A DNA stretch of 64,000 nt from positions 930,001 through 994,000 of the forward strand of contig NZ_CP151843.1 in the NCBI RefSeq assembly GCF_038452265.1, given 5' to 3'. Position numbers and translations under genes: made by a program. Source of the DNA: Vibrio diazotrophicus. GTDB lineage: Bacteria; Pseudomonadota; Gammaproteobacteria; Enterobacterales; Vibrionaceae. Of the stretch, positions 25,969 through 35,392 are shown in pieces. Numbering within the stretch: the first letter of the stretch is position 1; every line of letters begins with the position of its first letter. Under the pieces are notes generated by a model. That model was not told the DNA's origin. It made no database searches and saw only the letters and a program-made list of their open reading frames with translations.

Positions 25969-25986
25969 GGCGCTCCGTAGAGCGCC
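25969..25986 (-). terminator. hairpin between sulfatase and maturase genes
   Basis: GGCGCTC and GAGCGCC form a perfect seven-bp stem with a four-base loop; read on the minus strand it is followed by CTATTTT. It lies after the sulfatase stop and may act as a partial terminator that lowers expression of the downstream maturase. Confidence 0.55.
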
Positions 25987-26010
25987 ACCATTAAATTACA
26001 ACCAATTGGC

Positions 26011-27480
26011 TTATTTTGGAACGAAAGAACCCGCTTCCATACGTGGTGGGAACTCTTTAAACGTTTCCATCATCTCTGCCACTTTAGCCACAGCAGGAGC
26101 CATAAAGTATGAACGCTCGTACTGCCATTGGCCGTAACCAATACCTGTATCACCACGTTCAAATGGGTCGATACTTAAATCATACATCATTGGAACACGC
26201 AGTTTAGTCAGCGGTTTCTGCCAGATTGCCAGACCAGTTTCGTTCTCTTGGATATTGAAGTGGAACTTCATCTTGCCTTGACGCAAAGCAAATAAGTCAC
26301 CGTCATCACTCCAGTAGAAGAACTCATTACGTGCTGACTCTTCAGATTTACCAGTCCAGTAAGACAGTTGGTTATAGCCATCTAGGTGAACCTTGTATGA
26401 CTTGCCGTCCGCTTTCTTACCTTTTAGAAGCTCGTCTTTCACTTTGTCGTTACCAGCCGCAGCAACTAATGTAGGGAAGAAATCTTCTAGGGAAGTAATA
26501 CCATTTAGAGTCTGACCTGCTTCAATGTGGCCAGGCCATTTAATCATCATTGGAACATGGAAGCCGCCTTCCCAACCCGTATTTTTCTCACTACGGAATG
26601 GGCTCATACCTGCTTCTGGCCATAGGTTGATCATAGGGCCGTTATCAGTGGTATACACGATGATAGTGTTGTCTTCGATGCCTAGATCTTTAACTTTCTG
26701 CAGAATTTGACCAATTTGGTCATCATGCTGTTTCACACCATCAGCATAGAAGCCATGGCCAGTAGCACCTTTGTACTCATCTGGAAGGTGAGTAAAGTTG
26801 TGCATACGAGTGGTGTTAAACCATGTAAAGAACGGTTTCTTCGCTTTTACCTGTTTCTCCATAAAGCCTTCAGCAGCTTCAAGGAACTCACCATCCACGT
26901 TTTCCATACGCTTACGGGTCAAAGCACCAGTATCTTCAATTTTACCGTCAGCGTATGAGTGAATCACACCACGAGGACCGAACTTCTTCTTAAACTCAGG
27001 ATCTTGTGGGTAGTCCACATTTTCTGGTTCTTCTTCAGCGTTCAAGTGGTAAAGGTTACCAAAGAACTCATCAAAGCCGTGGTTAGTTGGCAAGTGTTCA
27101 TCTCGGTCACCTAGGTGGTTTTTACCGAATTGACCGGTTGCATAACCCATGTCTCTCAAGATAGTAGCAATCGTTGGATCTTTCTCAGAAATACCTTCTT
27201 TTGCCCCAGGCAAACCTACTTTACTTAAGCCTGTACGTTTTGGCATTTGACCTGTAATGAAAGCACTACGGCCAGCAGTAGAACTTTGCTGAGCATAGAA
27301 GTTAGTGAACTTCGCACCATCTTTTGCAATGCTGTCGATGTTCGGAGTTGTGTAGCCCAACATACCTTGGTTGTAAGTACTTAAGTTCCAGTAACCAACA
27401 TCGTCACCAAAGATAACTAAAATGTTTGGCTTTTCTGCCGCGTAGGCGGTTGCGGAAGCAGCTGAACAAATGAACCTCAC
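26011..27480 (-). CDS. Ser-type sulfatase, 5' end apparently lost
   Basis: 489 residues as an open frame from a GTG. The alkaline-phosphatase-like sulfatase fold is clear: 'PNILVIFGDDVGYWNL' with metal ligands Asp26-Asp27, the formylglycine motif S67-T-A-G-R71 (Ser-x-Ala-x-Arg), and 'VYTTDNGPM'. A Ser at this site needs an anaerobic-type maturase, which is encoded downstream. The N-terminus shows only the end of a signal peptide ('ASATAYA-AEKPN'); the hydrophobic core is missing and replaced by sequence antisense to the LysR gene. So secretion is doubtful and the gene may be inactive. Confidence 0.85.
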   Translation of the reverse strand: MRFICSAASATAYAAEKPNILVIFGDDVGYWNLSTYNQGMLGYTTPNIDSIAKDGAKFTNFYAQQSSTAGRSAFITGQMPKRTGLSKVGLPGAKEGISEKDPTIATILRDMGYATGQFGKNHLGDRDEHLPTNHGFDEFFGNLYHLNAEEEPENVDYPQDPEFKKKFGPRGVIHSYADGKIEDTGALTRKRMENVDGEFLEAAEGFMEKQVKAKKPFFTWFNTTRMHNFTHLPDEYKGATGHGFYADGVKQHDDQIGQILQKVKDLGIEDNTIIVYTTDNGPMINLWPEAGMSPFRSEKNTGWEGGFHVPMMIKWPGHIEAGQTLNGITSLEDFFPTLVAAAGNDKVKDELLKGKKADGKSYKVHLDGYNQLSYWTGKSEESARNEFFYWSDDGDLFALRQGKMKFHFNIQENETGLAIWQKPLTKLRVPMMYDLSIDPFERGDTGIGYGQWQYERSYFMAPAVAKVAEMMETFKEFPPRMEAGSFVPK

Positions 27481-28240
27481 CCAACCTGCTGTCAGTTCTG
27501 CAATAAAGCGATTAGAAAAAGAATACGGACAAACTTTGTTCGTTAAAAATGGACGGGGAATAGAATTAACGACAAAAGGTTATCAACTGATACCGTTTTT
27601 CCGTCAGGCTTTAGACATTATCGAAAATGCGATGCACATGCGAGAACACTTTAGTGTCTACTGTAATGAAGCGATACTTCACTGCCTTTGGCCAATGGAT
27701 AACATTACTTTTACTGAATCTCCACAAGATAAAAATGTCTTGTTCGAACACATGCGTCAGCAAAAAGCCGATCTAATCATCGAGACGATTTTGATGAAAG
27801 ACAGTTCATTCGTGATAGAAGAAGTACATCGGGAACCTCTCGTGGTGGTTTGCCGAAAAAATCATCCACGAATCAGAGGTTCTATAACCAAGCAGGAGTA
27901 CTATCAGGAACTTCACGTGCTTAATTCCGCTATGTGGGAAAATCTGCGCGGATTTGAACAAATTACTCAAGAGCCCATTGAAGAAAGAAAAACCAATATC
28001 ATTAGTGGGTCTATCGCAGGGCTTATCCTTCATGCTTCACAAAGCGACGCACTGGCATTTGTGAATCAGTCTTTTGCACAAAAGTGGGCGGACAAATTGG
28101 ATCTGCAAGTTTTAGAGTGCCCAATAAAAACAGACCTAGCGCCTTATCACTTGGTCTATCACAAAAGAGAGCTGAAGAACCCAGCCCACAAAGCTTTGCG
28201 AGAAAATATCAAACAAAAACTAGCAAACTATAAGTCCTAG
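27470..28240 (+). pseudogene. LysR-family regulator lacking its N-terminal end
   Basis: The open frame of 256 residues begins 'MNLTQPAVSSAIKRLEKEYGQ', which is the middle of the LysR helix-turn-helix. Normally some 20-30 residues precede it. Reading upstream in frame gives 'AEAAEQMNLTQ', still LysR-like, before a stop at 27452. The effector domain (about 60-256) looks intact. It faces the sulfatase gene and was probably its regulator. Without a complete DNA-binding domain it is unlikely to work, hence the pseudogene call. Confidence 0.7.
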
Positions 28241-28243
28241 CTC

Positions 28244-29206
28244 TCAGTTGTAGTCAATTTGCTTGATCACATAACGATCTCGGCCTTGTATTTTTGCTTG
28301 ATACAAGGCTTTATCTACCACTTCATAGATATTTGATAACGTTTCTCTTCCCGTTGGAGTAACGGAAGCTACCCCTTGGGAAACCGTGACAAAATTGGAA
28401 ATAGTGCTAAAGGCGTGTGGGTAACACAGTTCATGAATTGCCATTTGAATTCGTTCCGCAGCAGTCTCACACTCTTCGTTATGAGAAAGCATGACCACAA
28501 ACTCTTCACCACCATAACGACCAACATATTCACCGCTGCGACAAAACAGTCTATTGGCAACTTGCGCTATAGTGTACAAGCAACGATCGCCTTCTATATG
28601 ACCATAGTTGTCGTTATACGGCTTAAATTGGTCGACATCAAACAGGATGACCGTAAAAGCCCCACCATGGCGACCATGCCAAGAGATCATCTCTTTGAGC
28701 TTCTCATCCATAAAACGACGGTTAAACACCTGAGTCAAACCATCTTCATTGGCTTGATGCTGCAACACTCTGTTGAGCTCTTCTAACTTCGCACTGGTGC
28801 GTTTCAGTTCCCTTCTCATATTGGCAATGCGCTGCATAGCAAGAAGTTTTGAGTTAAGAACCAGCTTATCAACGGGCTTAGTCAGGTAATCATCGCCACC
28901 AGCCTCTATCGCTTGCGCGATGATAGCGGGTTCATCATGCCCACTGAGAAAAATAATTGGAATCCAGTCATTAGGATAACTTGAGCGTATTGCCTGTGAC
29001 AGTTGAAAACCATCCATGTCAGGCATTGATATATCTAACAGCACAAGCTCGGGATCAAACTGCGGGTAAAGCAATAAAGCTTCGCGTCCACTGGAAACAG
29101 CTTCGACATTATGACCAAGTTGTTTTAAGCGAATCGCAAGCTGCATTCTGTCTAGTTGCACATCATCAACTAACAAAATTCGCATCGAGGAACCGGAAGC
29201 TACCAT
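28244..29206 (-). CDS. response regulator with GGDEF (diguanylate cyclase) domain
   Basis: 320 residues. A receiver domain (about 9-125) has the acidic pair Asp14-Asp15 and phospho-acceptor Asp58 ('LVLLDISMPDMDG') with Lys in 'YLTKPVDKL'. A coiled linker leads to a GGDEF domain with 'RYGGEEFVVML', so an active cyclase is expected. An ATG at 29185 ('MRILLVDD') is an alternative start, and neither has a strong ribosome binding site. No cognate kinase is adjacent. It converges with the LysR remnant. Confidence 0.9.
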   Translation of the reverse strand: MVASGSSMRILLVDDVQLDRMQLAIRLKQLGHNVEAVSSGREALLLYPQFDPELVLLDISMPDMDGFQLSQAIRSSYPNDWIPIIFLSGHDEPAIIAQAIEAGGDDYLTKPVDKLVLNSKLLAMQRIANMRRELKRTSAKLEELNRVLQHQANEDGLTQVFNRRFMDEKLKEMISWHGRHGGAFTVILFDVDQFKPYNDNYGHIEGDRCLYTIAQVANRLFCRSGEYVGRYGGEEFVVMLSHNEECETAAERIQMAIHELCYPHAFSTISNFVTVSQGVASVTPTGRETLSNIYEVVDKALYQAKIQGRDRYVIKQIDYN

Positions 29207-29346
29207 GCTAATCTCGTTTTATTACAATCATATAGTTACGTATAGCATAACTTTCACTGCCTTTCACCGCTTAATAATGAAAAGCTTATGTTGACATTTC
29301 ACCCAAAATTTCTAGCATTACAGTTTTTCTTACCGAGAATTTTTTC

Positions 29347-29784
29347 ATGTCTGAGACAACTCAAAACGAAGTAACGACAGTGGACTTAGAAGCCATCTCT
29401 CCAGAGTTACGCCAAGTAATCGAATTCGACCAAGTACCAGAAGAGATGTACCAAATGGTGACATCTATCCACGAAGTTTCTGAAGAAGCGGTTCGTGAAG
29501 CTTGGGATGAACTTCCAGCGAGTGCGCAAAACATTTTGGATAATTTTGAGCAGTTTCATGCACTTATTTCTGTTAGCCAAGCGTTTGCAGGTATCAATGT
29601 GATGGAAGAGTTTCCAAGCATTCAACTACCAAAAGATATGACAGAAGAAGACAAAGAACAGTACCGCGCTCAGTTGCTTGACAAAGTTCTTTACGATTGT
29701 GTGAAAGATATGGCGAAACAGCTTAAGAAAGCTCGTCGTGACCCAATCCTGAAGCGTGATTTTAAAGACGTATTCGCTAAATAA
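29347..29784 (+). CDS. DUF3069 family protein
   Basis: 145 residues, acidic, predicted mostly helical, without signal peptide or membrane segment. It resembles the DUF3069 family found in Vibrionaceae and relatives; function unknown. It is monocistronic, with a strong terminator directly after the stop. The assignment rests on general resemblance and is moderately sure. Confidence 0.75.
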   Translation: MSETTQNEVTTVDLEAISPELRQVIEFDQVPEEMYQMVTSIHEVSEEAVREAWDELPASAQNILDNFEQFHALISVSQAFAGINVMEEFPSIQLPKDMTEEDKEQYRAQLLDKVLYDCVKDMAKQLKKARRDPILKRDFKDVFAK

Positions 29785-29801
29785 TTTAGCGTCATACAGG
29801 C

Positions 29802-29831
29802 AAAAGCCCGCTAGCAATAGCGGGCTTTTTT
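29802..29831 (+). terminator. rho-independent terminator
   Basis: AAAAGCCCGCTA (29802-29813) pairs with TAGCGGGCTTTT (29818-29829) with a GCAA loop and a T-run. It ends the DUF3069 gene and, because of the A-run, may also work for the convergent AbrB-type gene. Confidence 0.9.
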
Positions 29832-29870
29832 ACAACTGAGCTTTTAAGTCCCACAATAATGTTCAAAACA

Positions 29871-30962
29871 CTACTGCTGTTCTCTCAACTGCTCCAATCG
29901 GTTTTTCAACACAACAGGCAAGGTGTAAAGCAGTAACAGTCGAATCGCATGATTTACCATGACGAACGCAGGTTCCAATCCAAGCAGCAGAGCAACGGCC
30001 GTCATTGCTTCCACACTTCCCGGCACCCAGGCCAACAGCACAACGACCCAGCTTAAGCCTAATAAATGAGATGCAACATAAGACGTCACTGCTGCAACAA
30101 GCAGACCAATGGCAGTGACAAATACACCCGCCTTTGAATAGGACATCGCCTCACGCAAAGTGGTTTCAGCTAAACGAGCGCCAATCAATGAGCCGAGCAG
30201 ACCAGTGGCAAAAATGACAATGAACGACGGCACAGATAAATCTATCGTCGTGATATAGCTGTTACAAAAAGCAGCAATCACTAGCGATGCAATCATATAC
30301 GGTGCTGGTATACCGAATCGTAGCGAGAGCTTACCGCAAATCATACTCACGGCAATGACGCCCATAAGTAACGCCCACTGTTGCCAACCAATCATCGTAT
30401 GCTCAATCGCTACGTCAGCTGTAGTGTTTGAAATAAAGCCCGCTAAAACAATCAGTATGATCAAACGAACCGAGTGAGAATACACCACTCTTGGCGACGG
30501 TTTATTTCCCGATTCACTAATGACCAAGATGGCAGCCATGGCACCGGGGACAGCGCCAAGTAAGGATTCAAACGGATTCCATTTTTCTTTGTGGTGAAGC
30601 CACCAATAGCTACAGCTTGTTTGCAATATTAGGCAAATCACTAAACCAAGAATCACCGCAGGATTCAAGGTATGGGAAAGTTCGCCTAATGAGATCGTTG
30701 CGCCAACACTGATACCTAATATCACTTGGATAAACATCAGAAGCGAATTGGGAATGACGATTTGCACATTAAAGCGCTTTCTTAAAACAATAATTGCCGC
30801 TGCTGAGATAAAAAGCTCAGCGAGAGGTATAGAAGACACCAGCCCAATCGACGCCGACATCAATGCAATGATGACCATGATAGGCAGACTATACCTAGAA
30901 GAACCTTCAAACATAGCTTTGTATTTACATCCTCTTTTAGCAAGCCACTCCAAGATGCACAT
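29871..30962 (-). CDS. AbrB-family membrane protein
   Basis: 363 residues with about ten hydrophobic helices in two repeated halves, each with a 'PG' motif: 'LLGAVPGAMAAILVISE' and 'LAWVPGSVEAMTAVALLLG'. This is the AbrB duplication family, often misnamed ammonia monooxygenase or transcription regulator. Function is not established; a transporter is most likely. The start is uncertain: the ATG at 30914 would give a protein that begins closer to the first helix. Confidence 0.82.
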   Translation of the reverse strand: MCILEWLAKRGCKYKAMFEGSSRYSLPIMVIIALMSASIGLVSSIPLAELFISAAAIIVLRKRFNVQIVIPNSLLMFIQVILGISVGATISLGELSHTLNPAVILGLVICLILQTSCSYWWLHHKEKWNPFESLLGAVPGAMAAILVISESGNKPSPRVVYSHSVRLIILIVLAGFISNTTADVAIEHTMIGWQQWALLMGVIAVSMICGKLSLRFGIPAPYMIASLVIAAFCNSYITTIDLSVPSFIVIFATGLLGSLIGARLAETTLREAMSYSKAGVFVTAIGLLVAAVTSYVASHLLGLSWVVVLLAWVPGSVEAMTAVALLLGLEPAFVMVNHAIRLLLLYTLPVVLKNRLEQLREQQ

Positions 30963-30993
30963 TGTACTGGCGGCTTCTTAGATGGGGGATTCT

Positions 30994-31689
30994 TTAGTTG
31001 GAAAGCGCTAGCTTTACGGCTTCTTCAGCGTGTATTTTTGTCGTGTCGTAAAGCTTTACTTGTGTGTGTTGTTGTTCAACCAACAGGGCGATTTCCGTAC
31101 AGCCCAGAATCACCGCTTCGGCACCTGCTCGGCGTAAATTATCAATAATGGTAATGTAGTGTTCTCTGGATTCGGAAAGGATCTGTCCCTGACACAACTC
31201 ATCATAAATCACTCGGTGTACGACTTCACGCTCTTCATGCTCAGGTACGATCACCTCAATACCAAATTTTTCGCTGATCCTACGTTTGTAGAAATCCTGT
31301 TCCATAGTGAAAGCCGTACCAAGCAATCCTACTTTTGAAATGCCATCTTCAATGAGCTTGTTTGCCGTTGCGTCAGCAATATGAAGAACAGGAATATCGA
31401 TTTGCTCTTCAATTTGCGGGAGAACCTTGTGCATAGTATTGGTGCAGATCAGCAAAAAATCTGCTCCACCCGCCTGTATGGATTTAGCCGCGTCACCTAA
31501 AATAACACCCGCTTGATCCCAATCGCCAACTCGTTGTAATTGCTCAATTTCATCGAAATTCACACTGTAAAGCGCTATCTTCGCAGAGTGCAAACCACCC
31601 AACGCCTGCTTGACACCTTCATTAATCGCTTTGTAGTAACTCACCGTAGATTCCCACGACATTCCACCCAACATTCCAATGGTTTTCAC
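30994..31689 (-). CDS. aspartate/glutamate racemase family protein
   Basis: 231 residues beginning at a GTG with AAGGAG upstream. The N-terminal 'IGMLGGMSWEST' and the two catalytic Cys regions 'LLICTNTMHK' and 'VILGCTEIALL' are typical of cofactor-independent Asp/Glu racemases of the YgeA/RacD type. It may racemise an amino acid such as homoserine or aspartate; substrate unknown. It lies 25 bases after the HAD gene and is probably co-transcribed with it. Confidence 0.88.
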   Translation of the reverse strand: MKTIGMLGGMSWESTVSYYKAINEGVKQALGGLHSAKIALYSVNFDEIEQLQRVGDWDQAGVILGDAAKSIQAGGADFLLICTNTMHKVLPQIEEQIDIPVLHIADATANKLIEDGISKVGLLGTAFTMEQDFYKRRISEKFGIEVIVPEHEEREVVHRVIYDELCQGQILSESREHYITIIDNLRRAGAEAVILGCTEIALLVEQQHTQVKLYDTTKIHAEEAVKLALSN

Positions 31690-31714
31690 TATGTGCTCCT
31701 TTTATTGTTACGGC

Positions 31715-32182
31715 TTAAATACGAGTTAACTCGGTTAACGAGGTAATCGTTCTATAGGATGAATGCTTAGCGCCCGAATGACTGAGCCAAACTGCATTCA
31801 AGCCCGCTTTAACTGCTGTTGCAACATCATTGACTTCGTTATCACCAACCATAGTGATGCTCTCTGGAGGTACACCTAGCTTGTTGGCAATGTTTATATA
31901 GAAGTTAGGGTCTTGTTTGTTTAACCCTATATTTTCAAAGCAAAAATAACCTTTGATGAATGGTGCTAACCCTACCCGTTGGAAAGCGGCTTTTATATCC
32001 TGTTCACGAGAATCCGCTGCGTTTGTTGCAACGTAGATTTCATGTTTGCGAGAAAGTATCTCCAGTGTTTCTAATGCGCCATCAACCGCTTTAACGATCG
32101 GCCAATCACACATCTTGCCTGGTACGTCGACAAAATCGACCATCAGCGTATCGCCCCAATCGAAAAGATAAATCGAAGACAT
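31715..32182 (-). CDS. HAD-superfamily hydrolase
   Basis: 155 residues. HAD motifs: 'LFDWGDTLM' (Asp nucleophile; the second acidic position keeps Asp), 'VATNAAD', Lys in 'GLNKQDPNFY', and 'MVGDNEVNDVATAVKAGL'. A small phosphatase or pyrophosphatase of unknown substrate. AAGGAAATG precedes the start. It is upstream of the racemase on the same strand. Confidence 0.85.
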   Translation of the reverse strand: MSSIYLFDWGDTLMVDFVDVPGKMCDWPIVKAVDGALETLEILSRKHEIYVATNAADSREQDIKAAFQRVGLAPFIKGYFCFENIGLNKQDPNFYINIANKLGVPPESITMVGDNEVNDVATAVKAGLNAVWLSHSGAKHSSYRTITSLTELTRI

Positions 32183-32488
32183 TTCATTTCCTTATGTTGT
32201 TGCTAAACAAACCTGTACTGATTACTCAAGTATGGATTTGCCTTCAATCAAGTAGCGAGAAGTGAAGAGACAAGATAGCCCGTAGAGTTAATCATTCATC
32301 AAATCATTGAGTTGAGAACTCAACCATCGTATTCCTTACTAAACAGGACTTCAACCATATACATTTCCGCGCAGTACCCTTAATTTCACACCATAATCAC
32401 TTTGTTACGGTACGTATCTCCTTTACGAAGAAGCCGGATACTGACACTATCTATACATCACTCACCTTGTCTATAAAAGCGAATAGCT
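32183..32488. other. intergenic region with a small hairpin
   Basis: Divergent promoter region of the HAD gene and the SDR gene. TTGAGTT (32307-32313) and AACTCAA (32317-32323) form a perfect stem with a three-base loop; this could be an operator half-site pair or nothing. No gene is seen. Confidence 0.35.
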
Positions 32489-33163
32489 ATGAATATCCTA
32501 ATCACCGGAGCGACTAGCGGCATCGGCTATGAACTCACAAAATTACTGGCTTCGAAAGGCCATAACATTGTTGCGACTGGCAGAAACACCGACAAACTTG
32601 CCGAGTTACAAGCGGCGACTCAATGCTTCACCATTGAGGCAGATTTAAGTTGTGCCACTCAAACGGTCGAGATGTTTAACAAAGCCTATCATCAGCTAGG
32701 CAAACTGGATGTGTTAATCAACAACGCTGGCATGAACTCGAGAAAATGTGCCATTGAAGAGTTCACTCTGGAAGAATTTGATCACCAGTATGCTGTGAAT
32801 CTGCGTGCTCCTGCTCTGTTGAGCCGAGAAGCGTTGACCGTAATGAAACCGTTGAAGAAGGGGTTCATTATTAATGTCGTCAGCACAGTGGCAAAACGCG
32901 CCAACGAAACCATGAGCGTCTACACAGCGATGAAACAAGGCTTTGCGGGTTTCAGCTCAATACTCATGAAAGAAGCGCAGCCACATGGCATTAAAGTAAC
33001 GACGTTATTTCCGGGCGGTACGGACACTAACTTCCGCGAAGTAGAACGCCCTCAATATATGAGTGCGAAGAGTGCTGCCTACACCATCAACCAGATCTTA
33101 GAACTTCCAGAAGATGTGGTGATGCATGAGATGGTCTTCCGTCCACCAGTCGAACTCGAATAA
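32489..33163 (+). CDS. short-chain dehydrogenase/reductase
   Basis: 224 residues of the classical SDR fold. The nucleotide-binding 'TGATSGIG' is at about 6-13, 'NNAG' in 'VLINNAGMNS', and the catalytic Ser-Tyr-Lys set in 'NVVSTVAKR' and 'SVYTAMKQG' (Tyr-x3-Lys). Family enzymes are NAD(P)-dependent oxidoreductases. Substrate not predictable. Monocistronic, followed by a hairpin. Confidence 0.9.
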   Translation: MNILITGATSGIGYELTKLLASKGHNIVATGRNTDKLAELQAATQCFTIEADLSCATQTVEMFNKAYHQLGKLDVLINNAGMNSRKCAIEEFTLEEFDHQYAVNLRAPALLSREALTVMKPLKKGFIINVVSTVAKRANETMSVYTAMKQGFAGFSSILMKEAQPHGIKVTTLFPGGTDTNFREVERPQYMSAKSAAYTINQILELPEDVVMHEMVFRPPVELE

Positions 33164-33177
33164 CCTTCAAAGACAGA

Positions 33178-33203
33178 ATTCGGGGCAAACAGATGCCCCG
33201 AAT
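33178..33203 (+). terminator. GC-rich hairpin after the SDR gene
   Basis: ATTCGGGGCA (33178-33187) and TGCCCCGAAT (33194-33203) form a perfect 10-bp stem with a six-base loop. The following T-run is weak (GATCTTC), so termination is likely but not certain. Confidence 0.65.
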
Positions 33204-33317
33204 GATCTTCATCCTCTCACCACATATCGCCTCTGAACTCGCCACCTTGTTATCTGTTTTCTAACGTGTAAAAAACCTCTAGAATGCGCCCGTTGAAATA
33301 GGTTTTAGGTACATTAG

Positions 33318-34019
33318 TTGAAACTCAGCAAACGACTCAAACAAATTGACCAGATGATCACAGCATCTTATGACCATATTTGGGACTGCTGTTGTGACCA
33401 CGGTTTTCTTGGCGCTTCCTTACTAAACAGACAAGCAGCAGCCAATATCCATTTTGTTGATATTGTTCCAAGCCTAATGGCAGAGGTAGAAAGTAAACTA
33501 CAGCGCTTTTATGCTCATTCATCGTCTAAATGGCATACCCACTGCTTAGATGTTGCCAAATTGCCTCTAGAACAATACTCAGGTAAACATCTTATAATTA
33601 TTGCCGGTGTGGGTGGTGATTTAATGATGCACTTCATCAGTGAAATACGCCGTCAGTATTCAAATCTAACAATCGACTTCTTACTGTGCCCAGTCCATCA
33701 CCAATTCGCCTTACGGCAAAAACTGATTGAGCTCGATTTCGGACTGATAGATGAAGCACTGCTTGAAGAGAATAGCCGTTTCTACGAAATCATATACGTT
33801 TCAACCAATGCGGAAGAAAGAATACCCGTCGCGATAACGGGCAGCCGTATTTGGCATTGCAACAGTGAACAGCAAGCCGCTTCAGCAGACAAATACCTGA
33901 GGGCTACATTAAACCATTATCGACGCATCCAAAGTGGTAACTCTGCAGATGTGCAGCACATCATCGATGCTTATTCAGAAGTGAAGTTGGAATACTCTCA
34001 TGGTCAAGTGGCTGAATAA
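33318..34019 (+). CDS. TrmK-like tRNA (adenine-N1)-methyltransferase family protein
   Basis: 233 residues from a TTG start with a weak AGG upstream. The SAM-binding region reads 'WDCCCDHGFLGASLL', followed by 'IHFVDIVPSLM' and the motif 'LIIIAGVGGDLMMHFI', resembling the TrmK (COG2384) family that modifies A22 in tRNA. The C-terminal part is shorter than in Bacillus TrmK. Target is inferred from family only. Confidence 0.75.
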   Translation: MKLSKRLKQIDQMITASYDHIWDCCCDHGFLGASLLNRQAAANIHFVDIVPSLMAEVESKLQRFYAHSSSKWHTHCLDVAKLPLEQYSGKHLIIIAGVGGDLMMHFISEIRRQYSNLTIDFLLCPVHHQFALRQKLIELDFGLIDEALLEENSRFYEIIYVSTNAEERIPVAITGSRIWHCNSEQQAASADKYLRATLNHYRRIQSGNSADVQHIIDAYSEVKLEYSHGQVAE

Positions 34020-34057
34020 CTCCTAAACAGCCACCATGTTGAGACGAATTAAGTTGA

Positions 34058-34558
34058 TTAATTTAGGGTTTTCTCATAGCAGGCAAGAGTCAACGTTTTG
34101 CCATTAAGCACAAACGCATTCTTCTCTTGTCCTACGCGAACAAATTCCGCTTTTTCAAGCACACGCATAGAGGCGGGGTTATTGGTAGCGGCTTTTGCCG
34201 TTAGCAATCTAAGATCCAACTCATCACGAGCAATTTCAATCAGTTGTTTCACAGCAAAGCTGGCAACACCTTTACCGCTCCACTTTTGGCAAACCCGATA
34301 ACCGATTTCGCATTCGTCATCCGTTACATCAATGATATTTGCGCGGGCAATCACCTCGCCGTCTTCAACAACCACGTAGAAGTATCCGGTGCCTTCCTCA
34401 TGCTGTTCAATCAAACTGTTCGTGATATCGCGAAAGCTAGCAAAACTCTCATAACTTGGTGGCCTTGGAGGCACAAATTGCTCAAACCAGTCACGGTTGT
34501 TCTTCTCAAACTCAAAAAGTGATTGGAAATGTTTTTCTTCTAATAACTCTAATTCCAT
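34058..34558 (-). CDS. GNAT acetyltransferase (RimJ/RimL-like)
   Basis: 166 residues. The acetyl-CoA loop is 'CQKWSGKGVASFAVKQLI' (about 105-122), followed by 'NNPASMRVLEKAEFVRVG', both typical of GNAT enzymes that acetylate protein N-termini or small amines. Monocistronic; substrate unknown. Confidence 0.85.
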   Translation of the reverse strand: MELELLEEKHFQSLFEFEKNNRDWFEQFVPPRPPSYESFASFRDITNSLIEQHEEGTGYFYVVVEDGEVIARANIIDVTDDECEIGYRVCQKWSGKGVASFAVKQLIEIARDELDLRLLTAKAATNNPASMRVLEKAEFVRVGQEKNAFVLNGKTLTLACYEKTLN

Positions 34559-34788
34559 ATCTCAGATCCACGTGGAAATTTATTAAATGGTACGAGCCAA
34601 AATTTGAATATAACGTCCAGTGCATGGACTCGCAATGCATAAATATCACATCTCGAACAATAAGATGCGGTATTGGGAGGTGACGCCATTCACTCAGTTG
34701 ACGCTAAAAGATAACAATGTCAGTCGATGCTTTATTTGCTTGGCCTGAGCCGCTAAAATGGCACAAATTTGAGGAACTGGACATATCG

Positions 34789-35310
34789 ATGGCAAAGCTA
34801 ACTCTCCAAGAACAGATGCTAAAAGCAGGCTTGGTTAATGAGAAAAAATTAAAAAAAGCAAAAAAAGGTTCGAAGAAATCTCGTGTACAGGCGCGTGAAG
34901 TTAAAGCGGCGGTTGAAGAGAACAAACGCGCTCAATTAGAACGTGATAAAGAACTGAGTCTGCAACAAAAAGAGCAGCGTCTAAGCAAAGAAATCAGCGC
35001 TCAAATTAAGCAGTTAGTAGAAATGAACAAAATTGATATTGCTGATGGCGATATCAAGTACAACTTCACTGACGGAACGCTTGTGAAGTCTCTGTATGTA
35101 ACATCACTGATCCGCGATCAACTGATCAAAGGTATTGTCGCGATTGCTCGTTATGAAGAGACTTACGCAGTGATTCCAAGTGGCGTGGCAAATAAAATCG
35201 CCATGCGTGATGACAACACTGTCATCGAACAAAAAGCACTTGAAGCGGATATTCCAGCAGAAGATGATCCGTACGCAGATTTCGTCGTACCTGATGACTT
35301 GATGTGGTAA
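34789..35310 (+). CDS. DUF2058 family protein (YaiL-like)
   Basis: 173 residues from the ATG at 34789, giving 'MAKLTLQEQMLKAGLV', the same start as E. coli YaiL; an in-frame ATG at 34717 is less likely. The N-terminal half is Lys/Glu-rich and coiled-coil-like. The C-terminal half has 'YNFTDGTLVKSLYV' and 'YAVIPSGVANKI'. It is probably a nucleoprotein-like cytoplasmic protein with unknown function. A terminator follows. Confidence 0.88.
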   Translation: MAKLTLQEQMLKAGLVNEKKLKKAKKGSKKSRVQAREVKAAVEENKRAQLERDKELSLQQKEQRLSKEISAQIKQLVEMNKIDIADGDIKYNFTDGTLVKSLYVTSLIRDQLIKGIVAIARYEETYAVIPSGVANKIAMRDDNTVIEQKALEADIPAEDDPYADFVVPDDLMW

Positions 35311-35344
35311 TCACGACAATTGTATTAAGTTCGAAAGCATTAAA

Positions 35345-35367
35345 AAACGGCGCTACTAGCGCCGTTT
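35345..35367 (+). terminator. rho-independent terminator after the DUF2058 gene
   Basis: AAACGGCGCTA and TAGCGCCGTTT (35345-35355 and 35357-35367) form a tight GC-rich hairpin followed by CTATTTC and preceded by A-run. It lies between convergent genes and probably works in both directions. Confidence 0.85.
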
Positions 35368-35392
35368 CTATTTCAGTTTGAGCAGATATTGG

